This document shows, one piece after another, positions 55,165-64,000 of a DNA stretch of 64,000 bases (position 1 is its first letter; every line of letters starts with the position of its first letter). The translations under genes and the position numbers were made by a program. Location: contig NZ_QEOO01000023.1 in assembly GCF_003121585.1 (NCBI RefSeq), positions 62,001-126,000 on the forward strand, written 5' to 3'. The notes under the pieces are model-generated. The model was not told the DNA's origin. It did not search any database and saw only the letters and a list, made by a program, of their open reading frames with translations. Origin of the DNA: Nocardioides speluncae. GTDB lineage: Bacteria; Actinomycetota; Actinomycetes; Propionibacteriales; Nocardioidaceae.

Positions 55165-56616
55165 CTACGGTGTCTGACGGCCGTCACCGACCACGGCCAT
55201 CTGGCGGCTGACGGCGCCGAAGTGCACCACCAAGCCGGGGAGCGGTCGCCGGCTGGTCACGATCACCGCGCTGCCGGCGGTGCCCGGGAGCAACGGCATC
55301 ACCTGACGAGTGTCGGACGCATCGTCCAGGACGAGGAGCACCTGCTGACCCGCGAGCCGAGACCGCAGCTCGGCGGACTTCGCGTCAAGATCACCAGAGA
55401 GGAGGGTGGGCGCGGCGCCGCACAGGTTGAGCAGATGGTCCAGCACCTCGTCCGGGCTCCGCGGGCTCCGGCCGTCGCCGTGGAGTTCGACGAGCCACTG
55501 TCCGTCGGGAAACCTCGCCCGCATGCGGTGGGCGACCTGCACCGCCAGCGCGGTCTTGCCCACCCCGGACGGCCCCGAGAACACGGTGACGGTCGGGCCC
55601 GGCGACCGGCCGACCAGGGTGACGGCGTCCGCGACCGCGTCGGCACGCCCGATCAGCTGCGCGTGGCCGGTGTGGAGATCCCCGACTGCGGTCGCCTCAG
55701 CCCGGATCCACCTATGGCCGCCTACTGCGCGCCCCCATCCGGGCGCACTGGCTGCGTTTGCGTCGCTCGACGGGCCAACCGGCCCGCCTTCGCTCCGCCG
55801 CCTTGCCATCGCACCCGGCTGGTGACGCTCGCTACGGCGCCCATCGGTGGATCCGGGCTCATCCCGCGGGGACGCGCCGGTCAGGATCTGCCGGTGCAGC
55901 CGGCGCACGGCATCGCCCGGCGAGGCGCCGGCCTCACGGGCGTGCCGACTGAGCTCGGCGTACGCCGCCAGCGCGTCGGCCGGCCGGTCACTCCGCCAGA
56001 GCGCGATCATCAGGTGCTCCCAGAGCTGCTGCCGAAGCGGGTGCTGGGCCGTCAGCGCGGTCAGCTGCGGGAGCAGCGCGTGGTGCTGGCCGAGGTCGAG
56101 CCTGGTACCGCACAGCTCCTCGACCGCCCGCAGCCGCTCATCGAGGAGCGCCGAGGCGTGCTCGCGCACCCGTGCCTCCGGCGCGAGGTCGCTGAACGGC
56201 TCGCCGTCCCACAGCGCGAGCGCCTGGTCGAGCAGCGCCGCCCGCCGCTCCGGATCTCTGGCGTCACGGGCCGCGACGACCAGCATGCGGAAGGCCGCGA
56301 GATCGAGCTGGTCCTCGACCAACGTGATCCGGTATCCGTCCGGTGTCGTGTGGATCATGTCGCCGCCGGCGCCGAAGGCACGGCGGAGTCGGGAGACGTT
56401 GACGTGGAGGGCCCGACGCGGGTCTGCTGGCCGCACGTTGCCCCAGACCTGGTCGATGAGGTACGACGCTGTGACGGACTGGTTGGCATGCAGGAGGAGT
56501 ACGGCCAGCAGGGCGCCGAGCTGGCGGGGGAGGGGGACGGCTCGACCGCCGACACGGGCCTCGACCGCGCCCAGGAGCCGATAGTGCAGGTCCGCCGTGC
56601 GCGCCACTTCAGTCAT
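55165..56616 (-). CDS. SARP-type regulator with truncated NB-ARC domain and palindromic insert
   Basis: A 483-residue protein from ATG 56616. N-terminal winged helix RLLGAVEARVGGRAVPLPRQ to VWGNVRPADPRRALHVNVSRLRRAFG, then a BTAD bundle (FRMLVVAARDARDPERRAAL to ALAAYAELSRHAREAGASPG). A linker of about 50 residues (REDEPGSTDGRR-type through GGHRWIRAEA) is coded by the palindromic element at 55699-55859. The NB-ARC part has GPSGVGKTALAVQVAHR (P-loop) and VLLVLDDASD, but stops soon after VIVTSRRPLPGL, without the winged-helix or TPR domains usual in this class. A truncated or decaying transcription factor. Confidence 0.8.
   Translation of the reverse strand: MTEVARTADLHYRLLGAVEARVGGRAVPLPRQLGALLAVLLLHANQSVTASYLIDQVWGNVRPADPRRALHVNVSRLRRAFGAGGDMIHTTPDGYRITLVEDQLDLAAFRMLVVAARDARDPERRAALLDQALALWDGEPFSDLAPEARVREHASALLDERLRAVEELCGTRLDLGQHHALLPQLTALTAQHPLRQQLWEHLMIALWRSDRPADALAAYAELSRHAREAGASPGDAVRRLHRQILTGASPRDEPGSTDGRRSERHQPGAMARRRSEGGPVGPSSDANAASAPGWGRAVGGHRWIRAEATAVGDLHTGHAQLIGRADAVADAVTLVGRSPGPTVTVFSGPSGVGKTALAVQVAHRMRARFPDGQWLVELHGDGRSPRSPDEVLDHLLNLCGAAPTLLSGDLDAKSAELRSRLAGQQVLLVLDDASDTRQVMPLLPGTAGSAVIVTSRRPLPGLVVHFGAVSRQMAVVGDGRQTP
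55699..55859. repeat. 161-bp palindromic element, copy 2, inside SARP gene
   Basis: Outer 14-bp perfect inverted repeats AGCCCGGATCCACC (55699-55712) and GGTGGATCCGGGCT (55846-55859), followed inwards by imperfect complementarity. The core (55752-55806) is about 85 percent like the core of the element at 4824-4986. It reads open in the SARP frame and forms part of that protein's linker. Confidence 0.75.
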
Positions 56617-56717
56617 CGCGATCGTCCGGGAGGGCCCGCCGAATCGGTCAGCAGGCCCTCTTCCCGGGCGCGCAGCACCGCCCGGGTCTGATCCCGGACG
56701 CCGTGCTTGAGCGTCAC
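56613..56717 (-). pseudogene. Possible LuxR-type helix-turn-helix remnant
   Basis: On the minus strand GTG 56717 opens a 34-codon frame VTLKHGVRDQTRAVLRAREE GLL, whose LKxGVRDxTxAVLRAxExGLL pattern matches the last helices of LuxR/NarL DNA-binding domains. Its TGA overlaps the SARP start (ATGA). No upstream part of a response regulator is present, so it is a fragment at best. Confidence 0.35.
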
Positions 56718-56998
56718 AGGCCTCGTCGTGAGGTACATGACCAGAGCATAGATAGGCACGGACCCTCCGACGCATGCGGGACGTCACTAGCCCGAACCAT
56801 GACTTCCGGCACGCTGCGCCGGCCTCACGTCTGCGTAGCGTCAGTGCCCGGTCGATTCCTGGGCTTCAGCCCACTTCAGCCCGTGAAGCGGATCTGAAAG
56901 TCGCGCTACCTACGGTTTGTTGAGGTCGCTCGCCGAGCGGCCTCTGAGGTGCGAGCTACCTGAGAGAACCACCCGCAGACAAGGAAAAGTCACCAACT
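56617..56998. other. Divergent promoter region between SARP and DHFR-family gene
   Basis: 382 bases without a complete gene. The left part holds the LuxR-like fragment; the right part (about 56860-56998) should carry the DHFR-family promoter. An AAGGAAAAG sequence lies 10-18 bases before the ATG at 56999. No palindrome recognised. Confidence 0.45.
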
Positions 56999-57535
56999 AT
57001 GGGCAAGATCGTCTCCAACTTCTTCATCTCCATCGACGGCGTCGTCGAGTCGCCCGACGAGTGGCACTTCCCCTACTTCGACGACGAGATGGGCGCAGTC
57101 ATCGGCGCCGGCATGGAGACCAACAAGGCGTTCCTGATGGGCCGCAAGCTGTACGACGAGTGGGCGGCGTACTGGCCCACCAGCACCGACGAGCCGTTCG
57201 CGACGTTCTTCAACACCACCCCCAAGTACGTCGTCTCCGACTCCCTGACCGACCCCGAGTGGGCCAACACGACCGTGCTCCCCGGCGACGTCGAGGCGGT
57301 CCAGCAGCTGAAGAAGGAGACCGACGGCGACATCGTCGTCTCCGGCAGCGCCACCACCGTCCGCTGGCTGCTGGCCAACGGACTGCTCGACGAGCTCAAG
57401 CTCCTCGTGCACCCCATCGCCGTGGGCCAGGGGCAGCGCCTGTTCGCGGACGGGGCGACCCACAAGCTCGAGCTCGTCGACAGCTCTACCCTGTCCAGCG
57501 GCGTCCTCAATCTCACCTACCGGCCGGCCTCATGA
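56999..57535 (+). CDS. Dihydrofolate-reductase-family protein (RibD C-terminal type)
   Basis: A 178-residue protein: NFFISIDGVVESPDEWHFPY at the N-terminus, MGRKLYDEWAAYWP, then TDGDIVVSGSATTVRWLLANGLLDELKLLVHPIAVGQGQRLF (cited: GDIVVSGSATTVRWLL). It is the NADPH-binding RibD C-terminal/DHFR fold found in many actinobacterial YwjB-like proteins. True substrate unknown. The AfsR-type regulator begins 57 bases downstream on the same strand. Confidence 0.88.
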   Translation: MGKIVSNFFISIDGVVESPDEWHFPYFDDEMGAVIGAGMETNKAFLMGRKLYDEWAAYWPTSTDEPFATFFNTTPKYVVSDSLTDPEWANTTVLPGDVEAVQQLKKETDGDIVVSGSATTVRWLLANGLLDELKLLVHPIAVGQGQRLFADGATHKLELVDSSTLSSGVLNLTYRPAS

Positions 57536-57591
57536 TGTCGGTCTGCGTCAGCGCCCACGCTTGTTGACGGGGCTGGTGCAAGACTCTCGTC

Positions 57592-60375
57592 GTGACGGCT
57601 GGTGAGCGGGTGATCGAGGTTCGGGTGCTCGGCCCGTTCCAGGTGCTGGTGGGCGGGCGCGACGTGGCCCCGACGGCCGGCCGCCTGCGCACCTTGACCG
57701 CTGTGCTCGCCATGTCGGCAGGCGAGGTGGTGACGACCGCGCGGCTGGCCGGGGAGCTGTGGGGTGACGACTTGCCCTCCGACGCCGGTCGTAGCCTGCG
57801 CACCTACGTCACCAGGTTGCGGGCTGCGCTCGGTGCGGACGCGATCAGCACGGAGGCTGGCGGCTACCGGTTGGAGTGTGCGCCTGACCAGGTCGATGCC
57901 TTGCAGCTGCTGGCTCTTGCCGCGGCGCGCGCGACGGCACCAGATCCACGCCGGCGGCTGGTCGAAGCCATTGCGCTGTGGCGGGGTGAGCCGTTCGATG
58001 GGGTCGCTGGGCGCCTGTTGTTCGAGATCGAAGCACCGAAGCTCATTCAGGCCTACCTCTCGGTCGTGGAGCAGCGTGTCGACCTCGACCTGGCCGACGG
58101 CCGGGACGATGCCCTCGATCGACAGCTGCCCGAGCTCGCTGCGCTCGCCGAACGCCATCCCACACGCGAGTCGTTGTGGACGCGGCTGATCCAAGTTCTC
58201 AGCCGCTTGGGCCGCGCGGACGAGGCGAGGGAGTACTTCGCGCTGATCCAAGGGACCCTGGCCGACGGGCTGGGCGCCGATCCCGGCCCGGCGCTGAGCC
58301 GGGCCGTGGCCGAGCTGTCCACCCAACCGGCCACCCGGACCATCGTGGTGCCTCGGCAGCTGCCGGCAGTACCGGCGGTGTTCACCGGCCGCCAGGGCGA
58401 GCTCGATGCTCTCGACGGGCTTCTGAAGGAGCATGAGGCGAGCGTCGGCGGGATGCTGGTGGCGGCACTGCACGGCTCGGGCGGGACCGGCAAGACCACC
58501 CTGGCTGTGCGCTGGGCCCACGAGGTCGCCAAGCGGTTCGAGGACGGCCAGCTGTTCTTGAACCTGCGCGGCTATGGACCGGGGCTCCCGGTGGAGCCGG
58601 CCGAAGCGCTGGACACGTTGTTGCGCGGACTCGGCGTACCCGGGGACGCGATCCCGCCGGGCATCGACGCGCGCGGCGCTCTGCTACGGACGACGCTCGC
58701 CACTCGGCGGGTGCTGATCGTCCTGGACAACGCCCGCTCGGCCGACCAGGTCCGGCCACTGCTGCCGGGGCCGGGCGTCGTGGTACTGGTAACCAGCCGG
58801 ACCCAGCTCCGGGGCCTGGCTGCCCGCGACGGTGCGCGCCGGATCCAAGTGGCCCGGCTGCTGCCGACCGAGTCGCGGACCATGCTCGGCAAACTGCTCA
58901 CCAGCCAGGGGACGGCGTACGACGAGGCCGATCTGGTCCAGCTCGCCGAGGCGTGTGCGCACCTGCCGCTGGCGCTGGCGATTGCCGCCGAGCGTGCGGG
59001 TCGCTACCCGGGGATCCCGGTTGCGGAGAGCATCGCGCGGCTCCAGGATGCGCAGGACCGGCTGGGCGCGTTCGACAGCGGAGACGACGACACCGCGAGC
59101 CTGCGTGCGGTGTTCGCGATGTCGTACGACGCCCTCGATCCGAGCGCCGCCCGGATGTTCCGGCTGCTCGGTGTGCATCCCGGCGGCGACGTGAGCGCCG
59201 CAGCCGCGGCCGCGCTTGCCTGCGTACCGCTGCCGACCGCGGTCCGGCTGCTCGACGTACTCTGCGACGTGAACATGGTCGACCAGCGGCCGGGCGGCAG
59301 GTACGAACAGCACGACCTGCTCCGCGAGTACGCCGGTGAGCTGGCCAGCGACGCCGAACGGGATGAGGCGACCGACCGGCTGGCCGGCTGGTACATCCAC
59401 AGTGCGCTCAACGCCCGCCTGGTCCTGGATCGCCGGCCGGCACTCGCGGATTTCGGCCCGGTTGCGAACAGCGTCTCGCCGATGACCTTCGCGAACGAGG
59501 CAGCCGTGCTGGCCTGGTACGACGCAGAGTTCAGGTCGCTGGTCGCGATGGCCGAGTCCTCCCTGGCCGCAGGCCGGGGCCTGACGGCGGTGCGGATCGT
59601 GCACACCCTCAACGTCTACCTGGTCACGCGCTGGTACGTCGACGAGGCTGTCGAGCTGCAGACGATGGCCCTGAGGGCTGCCCAGGCCGCGGGCGATGTG
59701 CTGGCGGAGGCTGTGTCGTGCCAGCAGATCGGTGGCACCTGCTACCAGCGTGGCCAGTACGCCGAGGCCGAGGCGTGGATCGAGCGTGCGCTCACACTGT
59801 TCGGCGACATCGGTGACGAAGCCGGCCGCTGTGTCTCGCAGGCGGCACTCGGGCTGGCCCAGCAGATGTCTCGGAAGATCGATGCGTCGATCTCGACCCT
59901 CGAAGAGGCGTTCCGCACCGCCGACGCGCTCGGGCTGGGCGCGGTTGCGGCCAACGCCAGAAACAATCTCGCCTGGGCATACATCGACCTTGGTCGCGCG
60001 CAGGAGGCGACGGCGGCGGCGTCGCTCTCGGTGGCCCACTACCGGGCATCTGGCGAGCGCCGTGGAGAGGGCATCGCGCTCGACACCCTGGGCCATGTCC
60101 TGGCCCGGCAAGGCCGACACGCCGATGCCGTGGCCCAGCTCGAGGTGTCGGTCGAGATCCATCGTGAGCTGGGCCGGCCGTGGACCGAGGCAGCGGCCCT
60201 CAAGCGGCTCGGCGACTCGTGGGCCGCCCTCGGGCAGGCTGCCGCCGCTCGCGAAAGCTGGCTGCGGGCGCTGAAGATCCTCGACGAGATCGGGGCGGCC
60301 GACACCTTCGAGCTGTCCCGGAGCGAGCTGGTCGAGCGTCTGGACGTGCCCGCTTCACCACGCTTCACCGGATGA
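57592..60375 (+). CDS. AfsR/SARP-type regulator (BTAD, NB-ARC, TPR)
   Basis: A 927-residue protein from GTG 57592. OmpR-like winged helix and BTAD (VIEVRVLGPFQVLVGGRDV to RLLFEIEAPKLIQAYLSVVE), NB-ARC with P-loop HGSGGTGKTTLAVRWAHEV (around 296-312), VLIVLDNARSADQ and VTSRTQLRGL, the winged-helix region (SYDALDPSAARMFRLLGVHP), then from about 690 at least six TPR units (QQIGGTCYQRGQYAEAEAWI, ANARNNLAWAYIDLGRAQEA). This is a large ATP-driven transcription switch of the type that controls secondary metabolism; adjacent DHFR-family and SARP genes may be its targets. Confidence 0.93.
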   Translation: MTAGERVIEVRVLGPFQVLVGGRDVAPTAGRLRTLTAVLAMSAGEVVTTARLAGELWGDDLPSDAGRSLRTYVTRLRAALGADAISTEAGGYRLECAPDQVDALQLLALAAARATAPDPRRRLVEAIALWRGEPFDGVAGRLLFEIEAPKLIQAYLSVVEQRVDLDLADGRDDALDRQLPELAALAERHPTRESLWTRLIQVLSRLGRADEAREYFALIQGTLADGLGADPGPALSRAVAELSTQPATRTIVVPRQLPAVPAVFTGRQGELDALDGLLKEHEASVGGMLVAALHGSGGTGKTTLAVRWAHEVAKRFEDGQLFLNLRGYGPGLPVEPAEALDTLLRGLGVPGDAIPPGIDARGALLRTTLATRRVLIVLDNARSADQVRPLLPGPGVVVLVTSRTQLRGLAARDGARRIQVARLLPTESRTMLGKLLTSQGTAYDEADLVQLAEACAHLPLALAIAAERAGRYPGIPVAESIARLQDAQDRLGAFDSGDDDTASLRAVFAMSYDALDPSAARMFRLLGVHPGGDVSAAAAAALACVPLPTAVRLLDVLCDVNMVDQRPGGRYEQHDLLREYAGELASDAERDEATDRLAGWYIHSALNARLVLDRRPALADFGPVANSVSPMTFANEAAVLAWYDAEFRSLVAMAESSLAAGRGLTAVRIVHTLNVYLVTRWYVDEAVELQTMALRAAQAAGDVLAEAVSCQQIGGTCYQRGQYAEAEAWIERALTLFGDIGDEAGRCVSQAALGLAQQMSRKIDASISTLEEAFRTADALGLGAVAANARNNLAWAYIDLGRAQEATAAASLSVAHYRASGERRGEGIALDTLGHVLARQGRHADAVAQLEVSVEIHRELGRPWTEAAALKRLGDSWAALGQAAAARESWLRALKILDEIGAADTFELSRSELVERLDVPASPRFTG

Positions 60376-60486
60376 AGCAGAAATGTAGGCGTCGGCCGCC
60401 AGAGTGGTGTTCTCGCGGACGTCCGGGTCGGCCGCTAGCCGATGGTGACCGGGGGCCTCGCGCCTCCACGACTAGCTGGAGGACCC

Positions 60487-63400
60487 GTGCTCGGACGGCG
60501 AATGGCGGCCCGAGGCCGCGGACACATCCCGAGTACGCGCGGTGTGAAGGACTGGATCGGGGCGTTCGTTGCGCTCGCGGTGCTGGCCGCCCTGCTGCAA
60601 GCGGTCCAGGTGGCTACCGCTGCGCCGGCGCGCGCCGACGATCCGAGCTGCAAGCCCTATATCGTCCTGGGCTCGCGCGGGTCCGGCCAGAAGATGGACA
60701 ACCCACCGAGTGGTCTCGGCAACGAGGTGAACGACTTCACCGAGAAGCTGAAGGCCAAGCTGCCCGCCGACAGTGTGGAGGTCTGGGCCAACCCGTACCC
60801 GGCCATGAACGCGGTCGTGGGGGGCATCGGCGATCTCGCGACCTGGATCGACCTGCTGCTGAACCAGAACCAGAACCTCTCGGTCGGGATAGCCACCTAC
60901 ACGAGGTCGGTGGCGTCCGGCATCGCGGTGCTCAAGGACCAGATCGAGCACGAGATCGAGCGATGCAGCCAGTCGAAGCTGATCCTGGCCGGCTACAGCC
61001 AGGGAGCACAGGTCTCGGCCGACGTCTACGAGCTGCTGTCGCCCGAACAGCGCGGCCACGTGCTGGGCATGGCCATGTGGGGCGACCCGCGCTTCAACGG
61101 CGCGTCGAAGGCCGTCCGCGGCGACTTCAACCCCAAGCGCGGCGGCATGCTCAACTTCCTCTACAGCAAGCGCCCCGAGTTTCCTGACCATCAGAAGGTC
61201 GCGTCGTACTGCCATGACGGCGACCCGATCTGTCAGGGCATCCGGACCGTGTTCCGGATGAGCCAGCACCTGAACTACCACACCGTGGGCGATGCGGCGA
61301 GCACGATCACCTACACCCAGCGGGCCGCGACGTTCATCGCGGCACTCGCGAACCGGCCCGGGGAGCCGGGCGCGCCGATCGCCGAGATCACCCCGCCCGA
61401 CCCCAACGACTTGGTCCCGAACACGGCGTTCGCGCTGTCCGCAGCGCAGTCGCTGGACGCCGACGGCGTACCCGACAGCTACGCCTGGGACTACGGGAAC
61501 GGCTTCGTGGGGACGATGACGCTGCCGTTCATCATCCTCACGCTGCCCGCAGGCGACCACACCGTCACGCTCCGGGTGACCTCCAACAGCGGCCAGGTGG
61601 CGACCGACTCGATCACGCTGCACATCTCGCCGCCAGGTGCCTTCACCGGCCCGCCCGGATCGGCGACCGACGTGGTGTCGACCCCCGCGGCCGACGGTCA
61701 GTCCGCCGTGCTCACCTGGCAGCCGCCGGCGTCCGGTCCGCCGGTCGAGGGATACACCGTCAGCTCCAGCGACGGGTTCCCGCTCTACGTCTCGCGCTCT
61801 CCCGACGCCCGGACGCTCCGACTGCCCGCGGACAGCCTGCCGGTGAACGTCGTCGTCACCGCTTACAACCGCATTGGCGATGCACCGCCGACCACGCCGG
61901 TGACCATGCGGGCCGCGGACTGGTCCGCCAGCAGCGATCTGAACAAGCTGTGGCGGGAGTACGGCGACGCCGGCGGGCACTGGACCGGCGGCGACCGCAC
62001 CGCGTCGATCCAGCTGCCGGACGGGCGGGTCGCCTGGCTGTTCTCCGACACCTTCCTGGGCGCTGTGAACGCCGACCACTCCCGGCCGGCGAGCTCGCCG
62101 ATGGTCAACAACACGCTGGTCGTGCAGGGCGCCGACGGGCGGCTCGGGCAGACGCTGCACGGCGGCACCACCGCGGCGCCGAAGGCGAAGGTCGCCGTGG
62201 ACGGATCGAGCCTGCAGTACTGGGTCGGCGACGGCCTGGTCGCCGGCGATGAGCTGCAGGTGCTCTACAACACCTACGAGAAGACCGGCGAGGGCGGCCT
62301 GGACGTGCGGATGACCGGCACCTCGCTGGTCACGTTCAGCCTGCCGGGGCTCGCCGTCACCAACATCCGCGCGCTGCCGCTGGGCGACACCATCGCCTGG
62401 GGCTCCGCGGTACTCAACGACGACGACTACACCTACGTCTACGGCAGCAGCGACCCCGGCGACGGGACCCGGTTCGCACACGTGGCTCGAATGCCGCACG
62501 GCGCGCTCGGCGGCGGCTGGCAGTTCTTCACCGGGTCGGGCTGGTCGAGCTCGGAGGCGGACGCGGGCCGGCTGTTCAGGGGAGTGGGCACCGCCTTCTC
62601 GGTGGTCGAGGTGGGCGGCAAGTACGCCCTGGTCACCGCCGACACCAACCTCACGTTCAGTCCCGCGTACGTCGGGTACACCGCGGACTCGCCGACGGGG
62701 CCGTTCACCGGCCCGGTCCACCTCTTCGAGGCTCCGCAGGAGTACCCCGGCAAGCCGGTGATCACTTACGACGCGCACGTGCACTCCGCGTTCGGCAGCG
62801 GCGGCAACCTGGTCGTGTCGTACAACGTCAACAGCCTGAACGACAAGGACAACTACGCCGATGCCCGCATCTACCGGCCGCGTTTCGTCAAGGTCGCCTG
62901 GCCGCGCCCGACACCGGACCCGGGCGGCCTGCCGGCGGCGCCGACCGGGCTGACCGCGTCGGCGACCGATGACGGCCTGGTCAAGGTGCGGTGGGACCCG
63001 GTCCCCGGCACCGGCATCAAGTACCGGCTCTACCAGCGCGACGTGACCGCAGGGCAGACCATGTTCTCGCGGTACGCCGGCGGCACGACCGCGACGTCGA
63101 TGGATCTGTCGCTCCTCAAGGACGACCACACCTACGAGTTCAAGGTGACCGCCGAGAACGCGGTCGGCGAGGGGCCGTTCTCGAACACCGCAAGCCTCAC
63201 TTTGACGCTGCGCCCGCCGCCGGCGCCCGCGAACCTCACCGCGACCGCCACGGGCAAGGGCGAGATCGTCCTCGACTGGACCGCGACCTCGCAGAACGTC
63301 CTCTACACCGTCTACAAGCGCGACATCACGGCGGGCGAAACGGCGTTCACGAACTCCTGGTTCCCCGACCCATGGCAGACGACCCACACGGTCAAGTCGC

Positions 63401-64000
63401 TGCTGCACGGCCACGAGTACGAGTTCAAGGTGACGGCCAAGCACGGCGGCGGCGAGAGCGACCCGTCGAACCTGGCGCGCGCCACCGCGGTCTACGACAA
63501 GCCACCGGCGCCGACCAGCCTCACGGCGACCGCTCAGGACGACGGGACCATCAAGCTCGACTGGACCGCGCCGCCCGGCGAGCCGGTCTGGTACCTGATC
63601 TACCAGCGCGACGTCACCGAGAACCCCGATGCCGAGTTCACGCAGTGGGCCTATCCGTCCACAGGAGCGACCACGGCGACGGCCGGCTACCTCGCCCACA
63701 ACCACCGGTACGAGTTCAAGGTGACCGCCACCAGCCAGGGCGGCGAGGGCCCCGCGTCCAATGTCGCCTCGGCGGTGTCGACGTACCCCCGGCCCGGCGC
63801 GCCGACGGGGCTCACGGCGGTCGCCGGGGACGGCAAGGTCGACCTTGAGTGGACCGCGCCGCCGGGACCGGACGTCTGGTACTGGGTGTACTACCGCAAC
63901 GTCGACCGCGGGGCGACCGACTTCACCCGGAGCGCGTACCCCATCACGAACGGTCCGCGCGTGTCGATGGGATGGCTCACGAACGGCGACACCTACGAGT
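60487..64000 (+). CDS. Very large secreted cutinase with fibronectin III repeats (3' end outside window)
   Basis: From GTG 60487 (CTGGAGGA upstream; ATG 60502 alternative) 1171 codons stay open to the window end. A long N-terminus with a signal helix (FVALAVLAALLQAVQVATAA) ends in APARA. The cutinase domain has PYIVLGSRGSGQ, LAGYSQGAQVSADVYELL (Ser171), CHDGDPIC (Asp246 between Cys242 and Cys249) and HLNYHTVG (His261). A PKD-like repeat (FALSAAQSLDADGVPDSYAW) and a first fibronectin III unit follow. Then comes a beta-propeller-like region around 480-810 (WLFSDTFLGAVNADHSRP, as in DUF4185/5005 proteins) and at least four fibronectin III repeats of about 95 residues with the phrase YEFKVTA. It should act on polyester, cutin or lipid polymers outside the cell. 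Confidence 0.88.
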   Translation, partial: MLGRRMAARGRGHIPSTRGVKDWIGAFVALAVLAALLQAVQVATAAPARADDPSCKPYIVLGSRGSGQKMDNPPSGLGNEVNDFTEKLKAKLPADSVEVWANPYPAMNAVVGGIGDLATWIDLLLNQNQNLSVGIATYTRSVASGIAVLKDQIEHEIERCSQSKLILAGYSQGAQVSADVYELLSPEQRGHVLGMAMWGDPRFNGASKAVRGDFNPKRGGMLNFLYSKRPEFPDHQKVASYCHDGDPICQGIRTVFRMSQHLNYHTVGDAASTITYTQRAATFIAALANRPGEPGAPIAEITPPDPNDLVPNTAFALSAAQSLDADGVPDSYAWDYGNGFVGTMTLPFIILTLPAGDHTVTLRVTSNSGQVATDSITLHISPPGAFTGPPGSATDVVSTPAADGQSAVLTWQPPASGPPVEGYTVSSSDGFPLYVSRSPDARTLRLPADSLPVNVVVTAYNRIGDAPPTTPVTMRAADWSASSDLNKLWREYGDAGGHWTGGDRTASIQLPDGRVAWLFSDTFLGAVNADHSRPASSPMVNNTLVVQGADGRLGQTLHGGTTAAPKAKVAVDGSSLQYWVGDGLVAGDELQVLYNTYEKTGEGGLDVRMTGTSLVTFSLPGLAVTNIRALPLGDTIAWGSAVLNDDDYTYVYGSSDPGDGTRFAHVARMPHGALGGGWQFFTGSGWSSSEADAGRLFRGVGTAFSVVEVGGKYALVTADTNLTFSPAYVGYTADSPTGPFTGPVHLFEAPQEYPGKPVITYDAHVHSAFGSGGNLVVSYNVNSLNDKDNYADARIYRPRFVKVAWPRPTPDPGGLPAAPTGLTASATDDGLVKVRWDPVPGTGIKYRLYQRDVTAGQTMFSRYAGGTTATSMDLSLLKDDHTYEFKVTAENAVGEGPFSNTASLTLTLRPPPAPANLTATATGKGEIVLDWTATSQNVLYTVYKRDITAGETAFTNSWFPDPWQTTHTVKSLLHGHEYEFKVTAKHGGGESDPSNLARATAVYDKPPAPTSLTATAQDDGTIKLDWTAPPGEPVWYLIYQRDVTENPDAEFTQWAYPSTGATTATAGYLAHNHRYEFKVTATSQGGEGPASNVASAVSTYPRPGAPTGLTAVAGDGKVDLEWTAPPGPDVWYWVYYRNVDRGATDFTRSAYPITNGPRVSMGWLTNGDTYE

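Noticed and set aside
58684..60162. A long minus-strand open frame opposite the AfsR-type gene
   Set aside because: High-GC shadow frame; the BTAD/NB-ARC/TPR protein on the plus strand explains the sequence.
60472..63705. A long open frame on the minus strand opposite the cutinase gene
   Set aside because: It mirrors the codon bias of the real gene on the plus strand; the plus frame has clear cutinase and fibronectin motifs and the minus frame has none.

Overview
The window is 64 kb of chromosome from a high-GC Gram-positive bacterium. The pst/pit/ppk1/mutT1 set, SARP/AfsR-type regulators, GTG starts, Tat and lipobox signals, a CsoR copper operon and a CadI/ArsI arsenic gene point to an actinobacterium. 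A Nocardioides- or Kribbella-like member of the Propionibacteriales is my best guess, from gene content only.

Layout. 1-14.9 kb is core-like: a zinc-ribbon membrane protein cut by the window edge, a GCS2-type ligase, a flavin oxidoreductase, a terpene-cyclase-fold protein, an AraC regulator, tRNA-Phe/Glu/Asp, an orphan VapB-like antitoxin, a small metallopeptidase, a two-subunit fluoride channel, a serine-kinase-like ATPase, an NDH-2 type dehydrogenase, a Tat-exported PHP phosphoesterase, a papain-like protease and a TetR switch with a perfect 20-bp palindrome. 15.0-19.7 kb is a four-gene overlapping envelope-glycan operon. 19.7-21.5 kb holds an MpaB-family oxygenase gene and its divergent TetR regulator with twin operators.

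21.5-30.6 kb is a genomic island flanked by 37-bp repeats of the 3' end of tRNA-Lys(UUU). It carries a truncated, frameshifted tyrosine integrase, exported proteins of unknown function, and a full IS1634-family element with inverted repeats and a 5-bp target duplication. A 2.28-kb group II intron sits inside the transposase and would restore the transposase frame on splicing. However, a 13-bp tandem duplication breaks the transposase and a single-base shift breaks the intron reverse transcriptase.

30.7-40.5 kb has a cold-shock gene, the csoR-copZ-membrane protein-copA copper operon, an unusual nested palindrome, a GbsR/MarR-regulated ABC exporter, a DUF3352-like protein and a MutT1-type NUDIX/phosphatase. 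40.6-53.2 kb is centred on phosphate: a PHO box, pstSCAB with a strong hairpin just inside pstC, pitA with its DUF47 partner, and ppk1. Embedded in it is an arsenic module: aquaporin, EamA transporter, a 29-residue Cys-rich peptide, ArsR and ArsI. Next to it is a GntR-kinase fusion facing a tiny leader ORF and a resolvase-like protein. 53.2-64 kb has an esterase, a lipoprotein, a truncated SARP, a DHFR-family enzyme, a full AfsR-type regulator and a very large secreted cutinase with many fibronectin III repeats that runs off the window.

Two about 160-bp palindromic elements, at 4.8 and 55.7 kb, share a core but not their arms. Both are inserted in or at the end of regulator genes and add codons to them.
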